Of a stretch of 5,732 nt of DNA, positions 1-5,732 are shown piece after piece. Under the pieces are notes generated by a model, which saw only the letters and a program-made list of their open reading frames with translations, did no database searches and was not told where the DNA came from. Every line of letters starts with the position of its first letter. The first letter of the stretch is position 1. This DNA is from JAZGER01 sp036480335. GTDB lineage: Bacteria; Pseudomonadota; Gammaproteobacteria; DSM-19610. Location: assembly GCA_036480335.1 (NCBI GenBank), contig JAZGGH010000155.1, forward strand, positions 1 to 5,732. The letters run 5' to 3'. The translations under genes and the position numbers were made by a program.

Positions 1-926
1 GCATCCAGTGCCGCCATACAACCAGAACCTGCTGAAGTAACCGCTTGCCGGTAGATATGATCAGCCACATCCCCTGCAGCGAACACGCCGGGTAACGAGG
101 TTGCCGTCGCATCGCCTGTCACGCCGCTTTTCACCACCAGATAGCCATGCTGCATATCAAGATAATCTGTGAACAGAGAAGTATTTGGCTTGTGGCCAAT
201 GGCAATGAAAACACCATCCAGGTTGATATCCTGGGTTTGTTCAGTTTTGACGTTTTTGATACGCATACCGGTTACGCCGCTGTTATCACCTAGCACTTCA
301 TCCAGTACGTTATCCCATTGAATGGTGACCTTGCCTTCTTTTTCACGGGCAAACAGGCGATCTTGCAGGATCTTTTCAGCACGTAAAGCATCGCGTCGAT
401 GTACCAGTGTCACATGCGAAGCAATATTTGAAAGATACAGGGCTTCTTCAACCGCCGTGTTACCACCCCCAATCACGGCTACCGGTTTTTCGCGGTAAAA
501 GAAACCATCACAGGTGGCACAGGCAGAAACACCCTTGCCCTTGAAGGCTTCTTCAGACGCCAGGCCGAGATACTGGGCGGATGCGCCAGTGGCGATAACC
601 AGCGCATCACAGCTGTAGCTACCGGAATCGCCGATCAGAGTGTAGGGCTGCTTACCCAGCTCGGCGGTATGGATATGGTCGAAAATGATGTCTGTTTTAT
701 AACGAGCGACATGCTCTTTCATTTCTTCCATCAGAGCCGGCCCCTGTAAACCTTCAATACCCCCTGGCCAGTTTTCAATTTCTGTGGTGGTCGTCAGTTG
801 CCCACCCTGTTCCAGTCCGGTGATCAATACCGGTTCAAGGTTAGCCCTGGCAGCATAAATGGCAGCCGTGTAACCGGCTGGGCCTGACCCCAAAATAAGA
901 AGGCGGCAGTGTCTGGAATTACTCAT
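1..926 (-). CDS. trxB: Thioredoxin reductase (NADPH), C-terminus cut by window edge
   Basis: This flavoenzyme passes electrons from NADPH through FAD and a redox-active disulfide to thioredoxin in the cytoplasm. Translating the minus strand from the ATG at 926-924 gives 308 uninterrupted codons. The FAD-binding GSGPAG motif lies at residues 13-18, followed by a GGQLTTTTEIENWPG stretch typical of the family. The redox centre Cys136-Ala-Thr-Cys139 is intact. The NADPH-binding GGGNTA is at 153-158, with HRRD at 176-179, and the second FAD motif AAGDV lies around 283-287. The frame is still open at base 1, ending in GCMAALDA, which in the 321-residue E. coli protein lies about a dozen residues before the end, so almost the whole gene is present. 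A GGAG ribosome binding site nine bases upstream supports the start. The gene is divergent from ftsK. From memory, the sequence is very close to enterobacterial TrxB, so the assignment is secure. Confidence 0.97.
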   Translation of the reverse strand, partial: MSNSRHCRLLILGSGPAGYTAAIYAARANLEPVLITGLEQGGQLTTTTEIENWPGGIEGLQGPALMEEMKEHVARYKTDIIFDHIHTAELGKQPYTLIGDSGSYSCDALVIATGASAQYLGLASEEAFKGKGVSACATCDGFFYREKPVAVIGGGNTAVEEALYLSNIASHVTLVHRRDALRAEKILQDRLFAREKEGKVTIQWDNVLDEVLGDNSGVTGMRIKNVKTEQTQDINLDGVFIAIGHKPNTSLFTDYLDMQHGYLVVKSGVTGDATATSLPGVFAAGDVADHIYRQAVTSAGSGCMAALD

Positions 927-935
927 GTATAATGA

Positions 936-939
936 CTCC
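936..939 (-). promoter_or_regulatory. Ribosome binding site of trxB
   Basis: The minus strand reads GGAG here, nine bases before the trxB ATG. It is a good Shine-Dalgarno match and fixes the start of the gene at 926. It lies only in the untranslated leader, as no other frame uses this stretch. Confidence 0.7.
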
Positions 940-971
940 GATAGCTGGAAATTACGAAAATGCTGGTGGCT

Positions 972-1000
972 ATGGTACGGAAAGCGAGTAGGTGCGTAAA
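972..1000 (-). promoter_or_regulatory. Weak candidate sigma70 promoter for trxB
   Basis: On the minus strand, TTTACG (1000-995, four of six matches to TTGACA) is followed after 17 bases by TACCAT (977-972, four of six matches to TATAAT). Spacing and location are suitable for trxB and would give a leader of about 35-40 bases. Both boxes are mediocre, and matches this good occur by chance, so this is a suggestion only. Confidence 0.2.
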
Positions 1001-1024
1001 GTGCAAAAAAACCCTGCTGGAAGC

Positions 1025-1054
1025 TTGCTATCTAGCATTAAAAACCCATAGAAT
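1025..1054 (+). promoter_or_regulatory. Candidate sigma70 promoter for the ftsK-lolA-rarA operon
   Basis: TTGCTA (1025-1030, four of six matches to a -35 box) precedes TAGAAT (1049-1054, five of six to a -10 box) with an 18-base spacer. It lies about 45 bases upstream of the ftsK start. A second -10-like hexamer, TATAAC at 1070-1075, also matches five of six but has no recognisable -35 partner at the right distance. Either could drive the operon; the sequence does not decide between them. Confidence 0.3.
1026..1037. repeat. Short inverted repeat in the trxB-ftsK intergenic region
   Basis: TGCTA-TC-TAGCA is a perfect inverted repeat with five-base arms and a two-base centre. It overlaps the candidate -35 box of the ftsK promoter, where a repressor or activator site would be expected. 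The loop is too small for a good hairpin and there is no T-run, so it is not a terminator. It is short enough to be chance. Confidence 0.25.
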
Positions 1055-1097
1055 GCAGACTCATGACACTATAACTTAACAAAATGGTTTAATTTCA

Positions 1098-3416
1098 TTG
1101 GCTCAGGCAAAACGTAAAAAACAAACGGTTAATATTCAACGTCTCAATCTGATGAAGGGGCTGCGGGAAGGTGCACTCTGGATTCTGATAGCGATTGCTG
1201 CATATCTGTTTATCTCGCTCTATACCTATGACCCTCAGGATCCTGGCTGGTCACATGCCGGGCAGACGGACAATATTCATAATCTTGGCGGCGTGGTAGG
1301 CGCCTGGTTTGCGGATGTTCTACTGTTTTTGTTTGGCTATCTGGCCTATCTGTTACCCGTGATGATTGCCTACAGTGGCTGGTTGCTGGTACGCCATAAT
1401 GACGAGGAAGAACAAAGCGATCTGCAGGTTTTGCTGGTGCGCTGGTCGGGATTTTTGATGACTGTCGCGGCGGGCAGCGGCCTGGCGACTCTGAATGTGC
1501 ACAGGCATGTCAATCTGCCACTCGATGCTGGCGGTATTCTCGGCGATCTGACGGGTAACAATCTGGCGAGTTTACTCAGTTTTGTGGGCACATCCCTGTT
1601 GTTGCTGGCCGTATTGCTGGCAGGTCTGACGCTGTTTACCGGCATTTCCTGGTTCAAAGTGATGGATATAACGGGTAAATACACGCTGGTGATTTTTGGC
1701 TGGCTCAAACAGAAAATAGTGCTGATGGCGATGGCAGCAACAGCATACTGGCAACAGCGTAAGCTGAACGTCGTTGCCGAAGAAAAAACACGCAAGTTCG
1801 AAGCCATCGTTGCGAAAAAGAAACCGCCACCACGCATTGAACCGGTAATCAGAAAGGTAGTCACCAGCGAACGGGTGGAAAGAGAGCGCCAGGTGCCGCT
1901 TTTTGATGCCTCGTCGGATTCCGAGTTGCCGCCATTAGCTCTGCTGGATGATGCACCGGAACACACCGATGGCTATTCTGAATCTGCACTGGAAGCCATG
2001 TCACGTCTGGTGGAAATAAAACTGCTGGATTTCGGTGTTGAGGTGACTGTGGTAGCCGTGCAGCCTGGCCCAATTGTGACGCGCTTTGAAGTAAAGCCCG
2101 GCGTTGGCGTCAAAGTCAACCAAATCAACAATCTCAGCAAGGATCTGGCGCGTTCAATGGCCGCGATCAGCGTGCGTATTGTTGATCAGATTCCCGGCAA
2201 GAATGTTATCGGTATTGAGATACCCAATGAGTCGCGTCAACTGATTGCGCTGAGTGAAATCCTGCGTTCCGAGGCCTACGACCAGGCACCATCACCGCTG
2301 ACGATGGCATTGGGCAAGGATATTGGTGGTCAGGCAGTGGTCGCCGATCTGGGCAAAATGCCGCATCTACTAGTGGCCGGTACCACCGGTTCGGGTAAAT
2401 CGGTTGCTGTTAACGCGATGATTCTGAGCCTGCTATACAAAACCCTGCCGAAAGAAGTACGCTTGATCATGATTGATCCGAAAATGCTGGAACTGTCTGT
2501 TTATGACGGTATTCCACATTTGCTGACGCCAGTAGTGACCGACATGAAAGAAGCGGCCAATGCGTTGCGTTGGTGTGTTGGCGAAATGGAACGCCGATAC
2601 AAGCTCATGTCCGCGATGGGTGTACGCAATGTCGGCGGTTATAATCGCAAGGTTGAAGAGGCCATCAAGAAAGGCGAACCGATTCCGGATCCGTTCTATA
2701 AGCGTGAAGAAGCGCTTGATCCGGATGCATCTGCGCCGGAGCTGCAACCCTTGCCGTATATCGTGGTCATAATTGATGAGCTGGCAGACCTGATGATGGT
2801 TGTCGACAAGAAAAAGGTCGAGGAACTGATCGCCAGACTGGCACAGAAAGCCCGTGCTGCAGGTGTGCATTTAATTCTCGCAACACAGCGTCCTTCAGTG
2901 GATGTGTTAACCGGACTGATCAAGGCGAATATTCCCACGCGTATCGGTTTTCAGGTGTCGTCAAAAATTGATTCGCGTACCATTCTCGATCAGGGTGGCG
3001 CAGAGCAGTTGCTCGGTCATGGTGACATGCTGTATCTGCCACCTGGCAGCGGTTTGCCGCAACGTGTGCATGGCGCCTATGTCGATGATGCCGAGGTACA
3101 CCGAGTTGTGGCACATCTGAAAGCCAATTCGGAGCCGGATTACATCGATGAAATCCTGCAAACAACGAACGATTTTCTGCCCGGCGGCAATAGTGGTAGC
3201 ACTGATGATGCTGAAAGTGATCCACTCTATGATGACGCAGTACGCGTGGTCACTGAAACCCGGCGCGCCTCGATTTCAGGTGTGCAGCGGCGTTTGAAGA
3301 TTGGCTATAACCGTGCTGCACGAATGATCGAACAGATGGAAGAAGTGGGTATTGTCAGCTCACAACAAAACAATGGCAACCGCGAAGTGCTAGCACCACC
3401 ACCACCGGAGTTATAG
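1098..3416 (+). CDS. ftsK: DNA translocase FtsK
   Basis: FtsK is a septum-anchored hexameric DNA pump that moves the chromosome terminus out of the closing septum and, in the studied species, activates XerCD recombination at dif. The 772 residues show all expected parts. Four membrane segments lie near 25-44, 71-97, 112-132 and 157-183, with a conserved DPGWSHA stretch in the first outer loop. A short basic and Pro-containing linker (about 220-295) follows, then the alpha domain (about 295-400). The RecA-like beta motor has Walker A GTTGSGKS at 428-435, MIDPKMLELS around Asp460, Walker B VVIIDELADL with Asp560-Glu561, and ATQRPS around Gln597. The gamma winged helix, which reads KOPS sites, spans about 708-772. 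The linker is far shorter than the roughly 600 residues of E. coli, giving the compact form common in other gammaproteobacteria. The TTG start has no clear ribosome binding site. In-frame stop TAA lies at 1077-1079, so little upstream extension is possible; the next ATG is codon 19 at 1152. Confidence 0.96.
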   Translation: MAQAKRKKQTVNIQRLNLMKGLREGALWILIAIAAYLFISLYTYDPQDPGWSHAGQTDNIHNLGGVVGAWFADVLLFLFGYLAYLLPVMIAYSGWLLVRHNDEEEQSDLQVLLVRWSGFLMTVAAGSGLATLNVHRHVNLPLDAGGILGDLTGNNLASLLSFVGTSLLLLAVLLAGLTLFTGISWFKVMDITGKYTLVIFGWLKQKIVLMAMAATAYWQQRKLNVVAEEKTRKFEAIVAKKKPPPRIEPVIRKVVTSERVERERQVPLFDASSDSELPPLALLDDAPEHTDGYSESALEAMSRLVEIKLLDFGVEVTVVAVQPGPIVTRFEVKPGVGVKVNQINNLSKDLARSMAAISVRIVDQIPGKNVIGIEIPNESRQLIALSEILRSEAYDQAPSPLTMALGKDIGGQAVVADLGKMPHLLVAGTTGSGKSVAVNAMILSLLYKTLPKEVRLIMIDPKMLELSVYDGIPHLLTPVVTDMKEAANALRWCVGEMERRYKLMSAMGVRNVGGYNRKVEEAIKKGEPIPDPFYKREEALDPDASAPELQPLPYIVVIIDELADLMMVVDKKKVEELIARLAQKARAAGVHLILATQRPSVDVLTGLIKANIPTRIGFQVSSKIDSRTILDQGGAEQLLGHGDMLYLPPGSGLPQRVHGAYVDDAEVHRVVAHLKANSEPDYIDEILQTTNDFLPGGNSGSTDDAESDPLYDDAVRVVTETRRASISGVQRRLKIGYNRAARMIEQMEEVGIVSSQQNNGNREVLAPPPPEL

Positions 3417-3424
3417 AAACACCT

Positions 3425-4060
3425 ATGCATATTTTTCGATCACTAATTTTTGTTTGTCTGTTCCTGTCGCCAGCCGTTTTTGCTACCGCGGCACCGCCTG
3501 ATGGTGTAGATGCTGTCTACCGGTATTTTAGTGAATTAAAAAGTTTCCAGGCGCACTTTTTCCAGCTTGTTCAGGATGGCAAGGGCGAAACCATGCAACA
3601 GTCCGAAGGCGAAGTCTGGATCGCTAAACCGGGTCGCTTCCGCTGGAATTATAAAACCCCTTTTGAACAACAGATTGTAGCAACCGGCACTGAATTATGG
3701 ACCTTCGATCCTGATTTGGAACAGGCTACCGTAAAACCCATTGATGCTATCCTCAGTATTACCCCGGCGATGATATTAAGCGGCCATAAAAACCTGGAAG
3801 ACATGGCCGAGGTTAAACTCATCGGCACTTCTGATCAGGAATACTGGTTCAAGCTAACCCCAAAAAATCAGTCTGAAACGCTGGATACCATTGAGATTGC
3901 TTTTTACAAACAGCAACTGCATGCGATTCGTATTTTCGACAGTTTCAATAACACCACCACCATTACTTTCAGCGAGCAGCAACTCAACAAGCCATTACCT
4001 GCTTCACTGTTTTCAATCGACCTGCCAGAAGGAACCGATATTCTCGGAAAGGGTGAGTGA
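3425..4060 (+). CDS. lolA: Outer-membrane lipoprotein carrier protein LolA
   Basis: LolA takes lipoproteins released by the LolCDE transporter and carries them across the periplasm to LolB on the outer membrane. The 211-residue product starts with a typical signal peptide: a short basic n-region (Arg5), a hydrophobic core at about 7-19, and a likely cleavage after Ala22 (A20-T21-A22). The mature part of about 189 residues fits the family. Recognisable family stretches are FQAHFFQ at 41-47, the EVWIAKPGRFRWNYKTPFEQ block at 63-82, and ELWTFDPDLEQATV at 90-103, which form strands of the half-open barrel that holds the acyl chains. The start lies eight bases after the ftsK stop, with a rather distant GGAG at 3407-3410 inside the end of ftsK, so translation is probably coupled. 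The stop overlaps the rarA start. Gene order ftsK-lolA-rarA independently supports the call. Confidence 0.95.
   Translation: MHIFRSLIFVCLFLSPAVFATAAPPDGVDAVYRYFSELKSFQAHFFQLVQDGKGETMQQSEGEVWIAKPGRFRWNYKTPFEQQIVATGTELWTFDPDLEQATVKPIDAILSITPAMILSGHKNLEDMAEVKLIGTSDQEYWFKLTPKNQSETLDTIEIAFYKQQLHAIRIFDSFNNTTTITFSEQQLNKPLPASLFSIDLPEGTDILGKGE
4046..4053 (+). promoter_or_regulatory. Ribosome binding site of rarA
   Basis: GGAAAGGG lies within the last codons of lolA, just before the GTG at 4057. It is the purine-rich stretch that selects this GTG as the rarA start, at a slightly short but workable distance if the AGG part pairs, or eight bases if the GGA part pairs. Confidence 0.6.
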
Positions 4061-5373
4061 ACGAAACGTCTGTCGCAGACGAGTTTCAGCCGCTGGCCGA
4101 ACGTATGCGGCCAACTTCACTGGCGCAATTTTTTGGCCAGTCACACCTTATGTCCGCTGGCAAGCCCCTGCGCGTTGCGCTGGAAAAGGGGCAAATCCAT
4201 TCAATGGTTTTCTGGGGGCCACCCGGCACAGGTAAAACCACGCTGGCACGTATGATTGCGCAACATACCGGCGCTGAATTTATTGCTCTGTCTGCGGTGC
4301 TTGCGGGCGTAAAAGATATCCGCGCAACGGTGGATATTGCCCAGCAGCGACATGCTGTTGAAAATCGTCAAACCCTGTTGTTTGTCGATGAAGTACACCG
4401 TTTTAACAAAAGCCAGCAAGATGCTTTTCTACCCTTTGTTGAAGACGGCACATTACTGTTTGTCGGCGCAACTACAGAGAACCCATCTTTCGAACTGAAC
4501 AATGCGCTGCTCTCGCGCACGCGTACTTATGTGCTGAAACGCCTCACAGATGAAGAACTGGTTATCATCATGCAGGTGGCCATCAAGGATACCGATAGAG
4601 GCCTGGGCAAACTGCAGCCGACACTCACAGAAGAGCAACTCCAGCAAATCGCCCAGGCCGCCGATGGCGATGCCCGACGCAGCCTGACCTTGCTCGAACT
4701 GGCGGTCGAACTGTCTGCCGATGAAGACTACAAAGTATCTGATACCACTCTGCAAAATGTCATCACTGGTGGATTGCGGCGCTTTGACAAAGGTGGAGAA
4801 GCCTTTTATGACCAGATTTCCGCTTTGCATAAATCCGTACGTGGTTCATCTCCCGATGCAGCGTTGTACTGGTTTACCCGCATGATCGATGGCGGCTGTG
4901 ATCCACTCTATATCGCCCGGCGAGTGGTGCGCATGGCCAGCGAAGACATCGGCAATGCCGACCCCCGCGCCCTTAGCATCGCCCTGAATGCCTGGGATGT
5001 GCAAGAACGTCTCGGCAGTCCGGAAGGCGAACTCGCTATCGCCCAGGCCGTTATTTACCTGGCCTGCGCCGCTAAGAGCAATGCCGTGTACAGCGCATTT
5101 AATACCGCCATGCAAGACGTGAAACAATACGGCTCACTGGAAATTCCACTGCACCTGCGCAATGCACCGACCAAACTGATGAAAGAACTGGGTTACGGCA
5201 AACACTATCGCTACGCCCACGACGAACCCGATGCCTACGTTCCCAATGAACAATATCTCCCGGATGACATGCCCGATGTGCAGTATTATCAGCCGGTCAA
5301 TCGCGGCCTGGAAACCAAGATTGCTGAAAAATTGGCCTGGTTAAGATCGCTGGATAAAAAGGCAGAAAATTAA
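4057..5373 (+). CDS. rarA: Replication-associated recombination protein A, AAA+ ATPase (RarA/MgsA)
   Basis: RarA belongs to the RarA/Mgs1/WRNIP1 family of clamp-loader-like AAA+ ATPases, which act at stalled replication forks and single-strand gaps in the cytoplasm. The 438 residues compare with about 447 in E. coli. The N-terminus has the family's LAERMRPTSLAQFFGQ stretch at 13-28. Walker A GPPGTGKT is at 54-61, Walker B LLFVDEVHRF with Asp111-Glu112, sensor 1 GATTENPSFE at 137-146, and a Ser153-Arg154 arginine finger. The C-terminal tetramerisation part carries SEDIGNADPRAL at 295-306 and GYGKHYRYAHDE at 379-390, both hallmarks of RarA rather than of RuvB or DnaX. The GTG start shares the four bases GTGA with the lolA stop, so translation is very likely coupled. 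In E. coli serS follows; here a small secreted protein gene does. Confidence 0.97.
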   Translation: MNETSVADEFQPLAERMRPTSLAQFFGQSHLMSAGKPLRVALEKGQIHSMVFWGPPGTGKTTLARMIAQHTGAEFIALSAVLAGVKDIRATVDIAQQRHAVENRQTLLFVDEVHRFNKSQQDAFLPFVEDGTLLFVGATTENPSFELNNALLSRTRTYVLKRLTDEELVIIMQVAIKDTDRGLGKLQPTLTEEQLQQIAQAADGDARRSLTLLELAVELSADEDYKVSDTTLQNVITGGLRRFDKGGEAFYDQISALHKSVRGSSPDAALYWFTRMIDGGCDPLYIARRVVRMASEDIGNADPRALSIALNAWDVQERLGSPEGELAIAQAVIYLACAAKSNAVYSAFNTAMQDVKQYGSLEIPLHLRNAPTKLMKELGYGKHYRYAHDEPDAYVPNEQYLPDDMPDVQYYQPVNRGLETKIAEKLAWLRSLDKKAEN

Positions 5374-5375
5374 TA

Positions 5376-5447
5376 CTGATACCAATTAACTTCTGGCGGC
5401 CCATCACTATAATATTATTTAGCATATTGTGTATGAACTCGTATGCA
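5376..5447 (+). other. Signal-peptide coding stretch upstream of the usual start of the small DUF4124 gene
   Basis: Reading the frame of the small downstream gene backwards, it is open to 5358. It encodes Arg-Pro followed by a hydrophobic run ITIILFSILC and then NSYA just before GIFKWVD. That is a basic n-region, a hydrophobic core and a signal peptidase I site with Ser at -3 and Ala at -1, placed exactly where this family has its signal peptide. No ATG, GTG or TTG occurs in frame between the stop at 5355-5357 and 5427. The possible starts are CTG at 5376, ATA at 5373 or 5379, or ATT at 5385. The first is used here only to mark the stretch. An AAGG at 5359-5362 could serve as a ribosome binding site. 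Confidence 0.55.
5386..5413 (+). promoter_or_regulatory. Candidate sigma70 promoter ahead of the small DUF4124 gene
   Basis: TTAACT (5386-5391, four of six) is followed after 16 bases by a perfect TATAAT (5408-5413). If real, transcription would begin near 5420, just before the TTG at 5427, and the signal peptide could not be made from that transcript. Because this AT-rich stretch also encodes the hydrophobic signal-peptide core, the match may be a by-product of Ile and Leu codons. Confidence 0.25.
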
Positions 5448-5681
5448 GGAATCTTCAAGTGGGTTGATAAAGATGGCAATATTCACTATGGCGACACCCC
5501 GGATAAAAATATTAAAACTCAAGAAATTCAAATAGAACCTATAGACAGTTCTAAATACAAAGAAGGAATTGAGTTACAGAAGCGCCTATTGAAACAAGCT
5601 GAAGAAAAAGGGTGCCGCTACCTCGTGATTGATTTTGAACATCCCTGTCCAAAATCGACTCGCCTACGCGACAGCTATTGA
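5427..5681 (+). CDS. Small DUF4124-domain protein, probably secreted to the periplasm; true start unclear
   Basis: The first 30 or so residues after the predicted cleavage site, GIFKWVDKDGNIHYGDTPD, match the DUF4124 pattern (aromatic-Lys-Trp-Val-Asp, acidic-Gly, His-Tyr-Asp/Gly-Asp, Pro). The pattern is common in small exported proteins of Gammaproteobacteria whose function is unknown. The remainder is charged (KEGIELQKRLLKQAEEKGC) and ends with two cysteines, at GCRY and HPCPKS, that could form a disulfide in the periplasm. From the TTG at 5427 the product is 84 residues and begins inside the signal peptide; an ATG lies two codons later. The frame continues upstream and encodes the rest of a convincing signal peptide, so the real protein is likely about 97-101 residues. 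The gene is AT-rich compared with rarA, 53 bases away. It may be read through from the operon or from its own promoter. No specific role can be assigned. Confidence 0.7.
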   Translation: MCMNSYAGIFKWVDKDGNIHYGDTPDKNIKTQEIQIEPIDSSKYKEGIELQKRLLKQAEEKGCRYLVIDFEHPCPKSTRLRDSY

Positions 5682-5732
5682 TGCCCCGGCCGCCCTGCGT
5701 CCATGCCACTTCGCCAACACTTCGTAAACTCG
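5682..5732. other. GC-rich tail without an assigned gene
   Basis: This stretch is about 65% GC by count, against a visibly AT-rich gene just before it. On the plus strand an ATG overlapping the previous stop (TGATG) opens a 17-codon frame rich in Pro and Arg to the window edge. On the minus strand a frame is open from the edge to a TAG at 5666-5664, reading VYEVLAKWHGRRAAGASIAVA. Either could be the end of a neighbouring gene, or both could be chance. There is no hairpin with a T-run. Confidence 0.3.

Noticed and set aside
528..545. GGGCAAGGG on the minus strand in trxB, resembling a KOPS site read by FtsK
   Set aside because: KOPS is GGGNAGGG; this has one extra base and is explained by Lys-Gly codons of TrxB.
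1370..1966. A 198-codon open frame on the minus strand inside ftsK
   Set aside because: It lies wholly opposite the membrane and linker region of a clearly real gene, has Ser/Arg-rich content typical of an antisense frame, and shows no family motif or ribosome binding site.
2433..2870. A 145-codon minus-strand frame opposite the FtsK motor domain
   Set aside because: It is the antisense of conserved FtsK codons; its His/Phe/Gln-rich translation resembles no protein family.
3891..4235. A 114-codon plus-strand frame bridging lolA and rarA
   Set aside because: It overlaps both real genes in another frame, across two well-supported conserved coding regions, and has no recognisable domain.
4453..4830. 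A 125-codon minus-strand frame inside rarA
   Set aside because: It is antisense to conserved RarA sequence including sensor 1 and has no motif or start signal of its own.
5660..5671. TCGC-CTAC-GCGA as a possible terminator stem after the small gene
   Set aside because: The stem is only four base pairs, lies inside the coding region and has no T-run after it.
5681..5732. A new gene starting at the ATG that overlaps the preceding stop
   Set aside because: Only 17 codons are visible, Pro/Arg-rich and without a ribosome binding site, in a stretch where both strands are open because of high GC content.

Overview
The window looks like a piece of a gammaproteobacterial chromosome of moderate GC content. 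The evidence is a run of highly conserved housekeeping genes in an order familiar from this class: trxB pointing left, then ftsK, lolA and rarA pointing right. The thioredoxin reductase in particular reads much like the Escherichia coli enzyme. I cannot name the genus from the sequence. No mobile element, CRISPR array, tRNA or rRNA is visible, and I found no new multi-gene system.

Layout. Positions 1-926 (minus strand) hold trxB, cut by the window edge about a dozen codons before its expected end. Positions 927-1097 are a short divergent intergenic region that must carry control signals for both directions. E. coli has lrp between these two genes, but here there is no gene. Positions 1098-5373 hold ftsK, lolA and rarA, packed as a probable operon: 8 bases separate ftsK from lolA, and lolA and rarA overlap by 4 bases. 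Positions 5427-5681 hold a small DUF4124-type secreted protein where E. coli has serS. The last 51 bases are GC-rich and not assigned.

The genes share an operon layout more than a single pathway. FtsK is the divisome DNA pump that clears the chromosome terminus from the septum. LolA carries lipoproteins across the periplasm to the outer membrane. RarA is a AAA+ ATPase acting at stalled replication forks. TrxB, transcribed the other way, keeps cytoplasmic thioredoxin reduced.

The points most worth a second look are two. The small DUF4124 gene has a clear signal peptide encoded upstream of its first usual start codon, with no ATG, GTG or TTG to start it. The ftsK start is a weak TTG with no ribosome binding site, next to a two-codon ATG frame that one inserted base would join to it.
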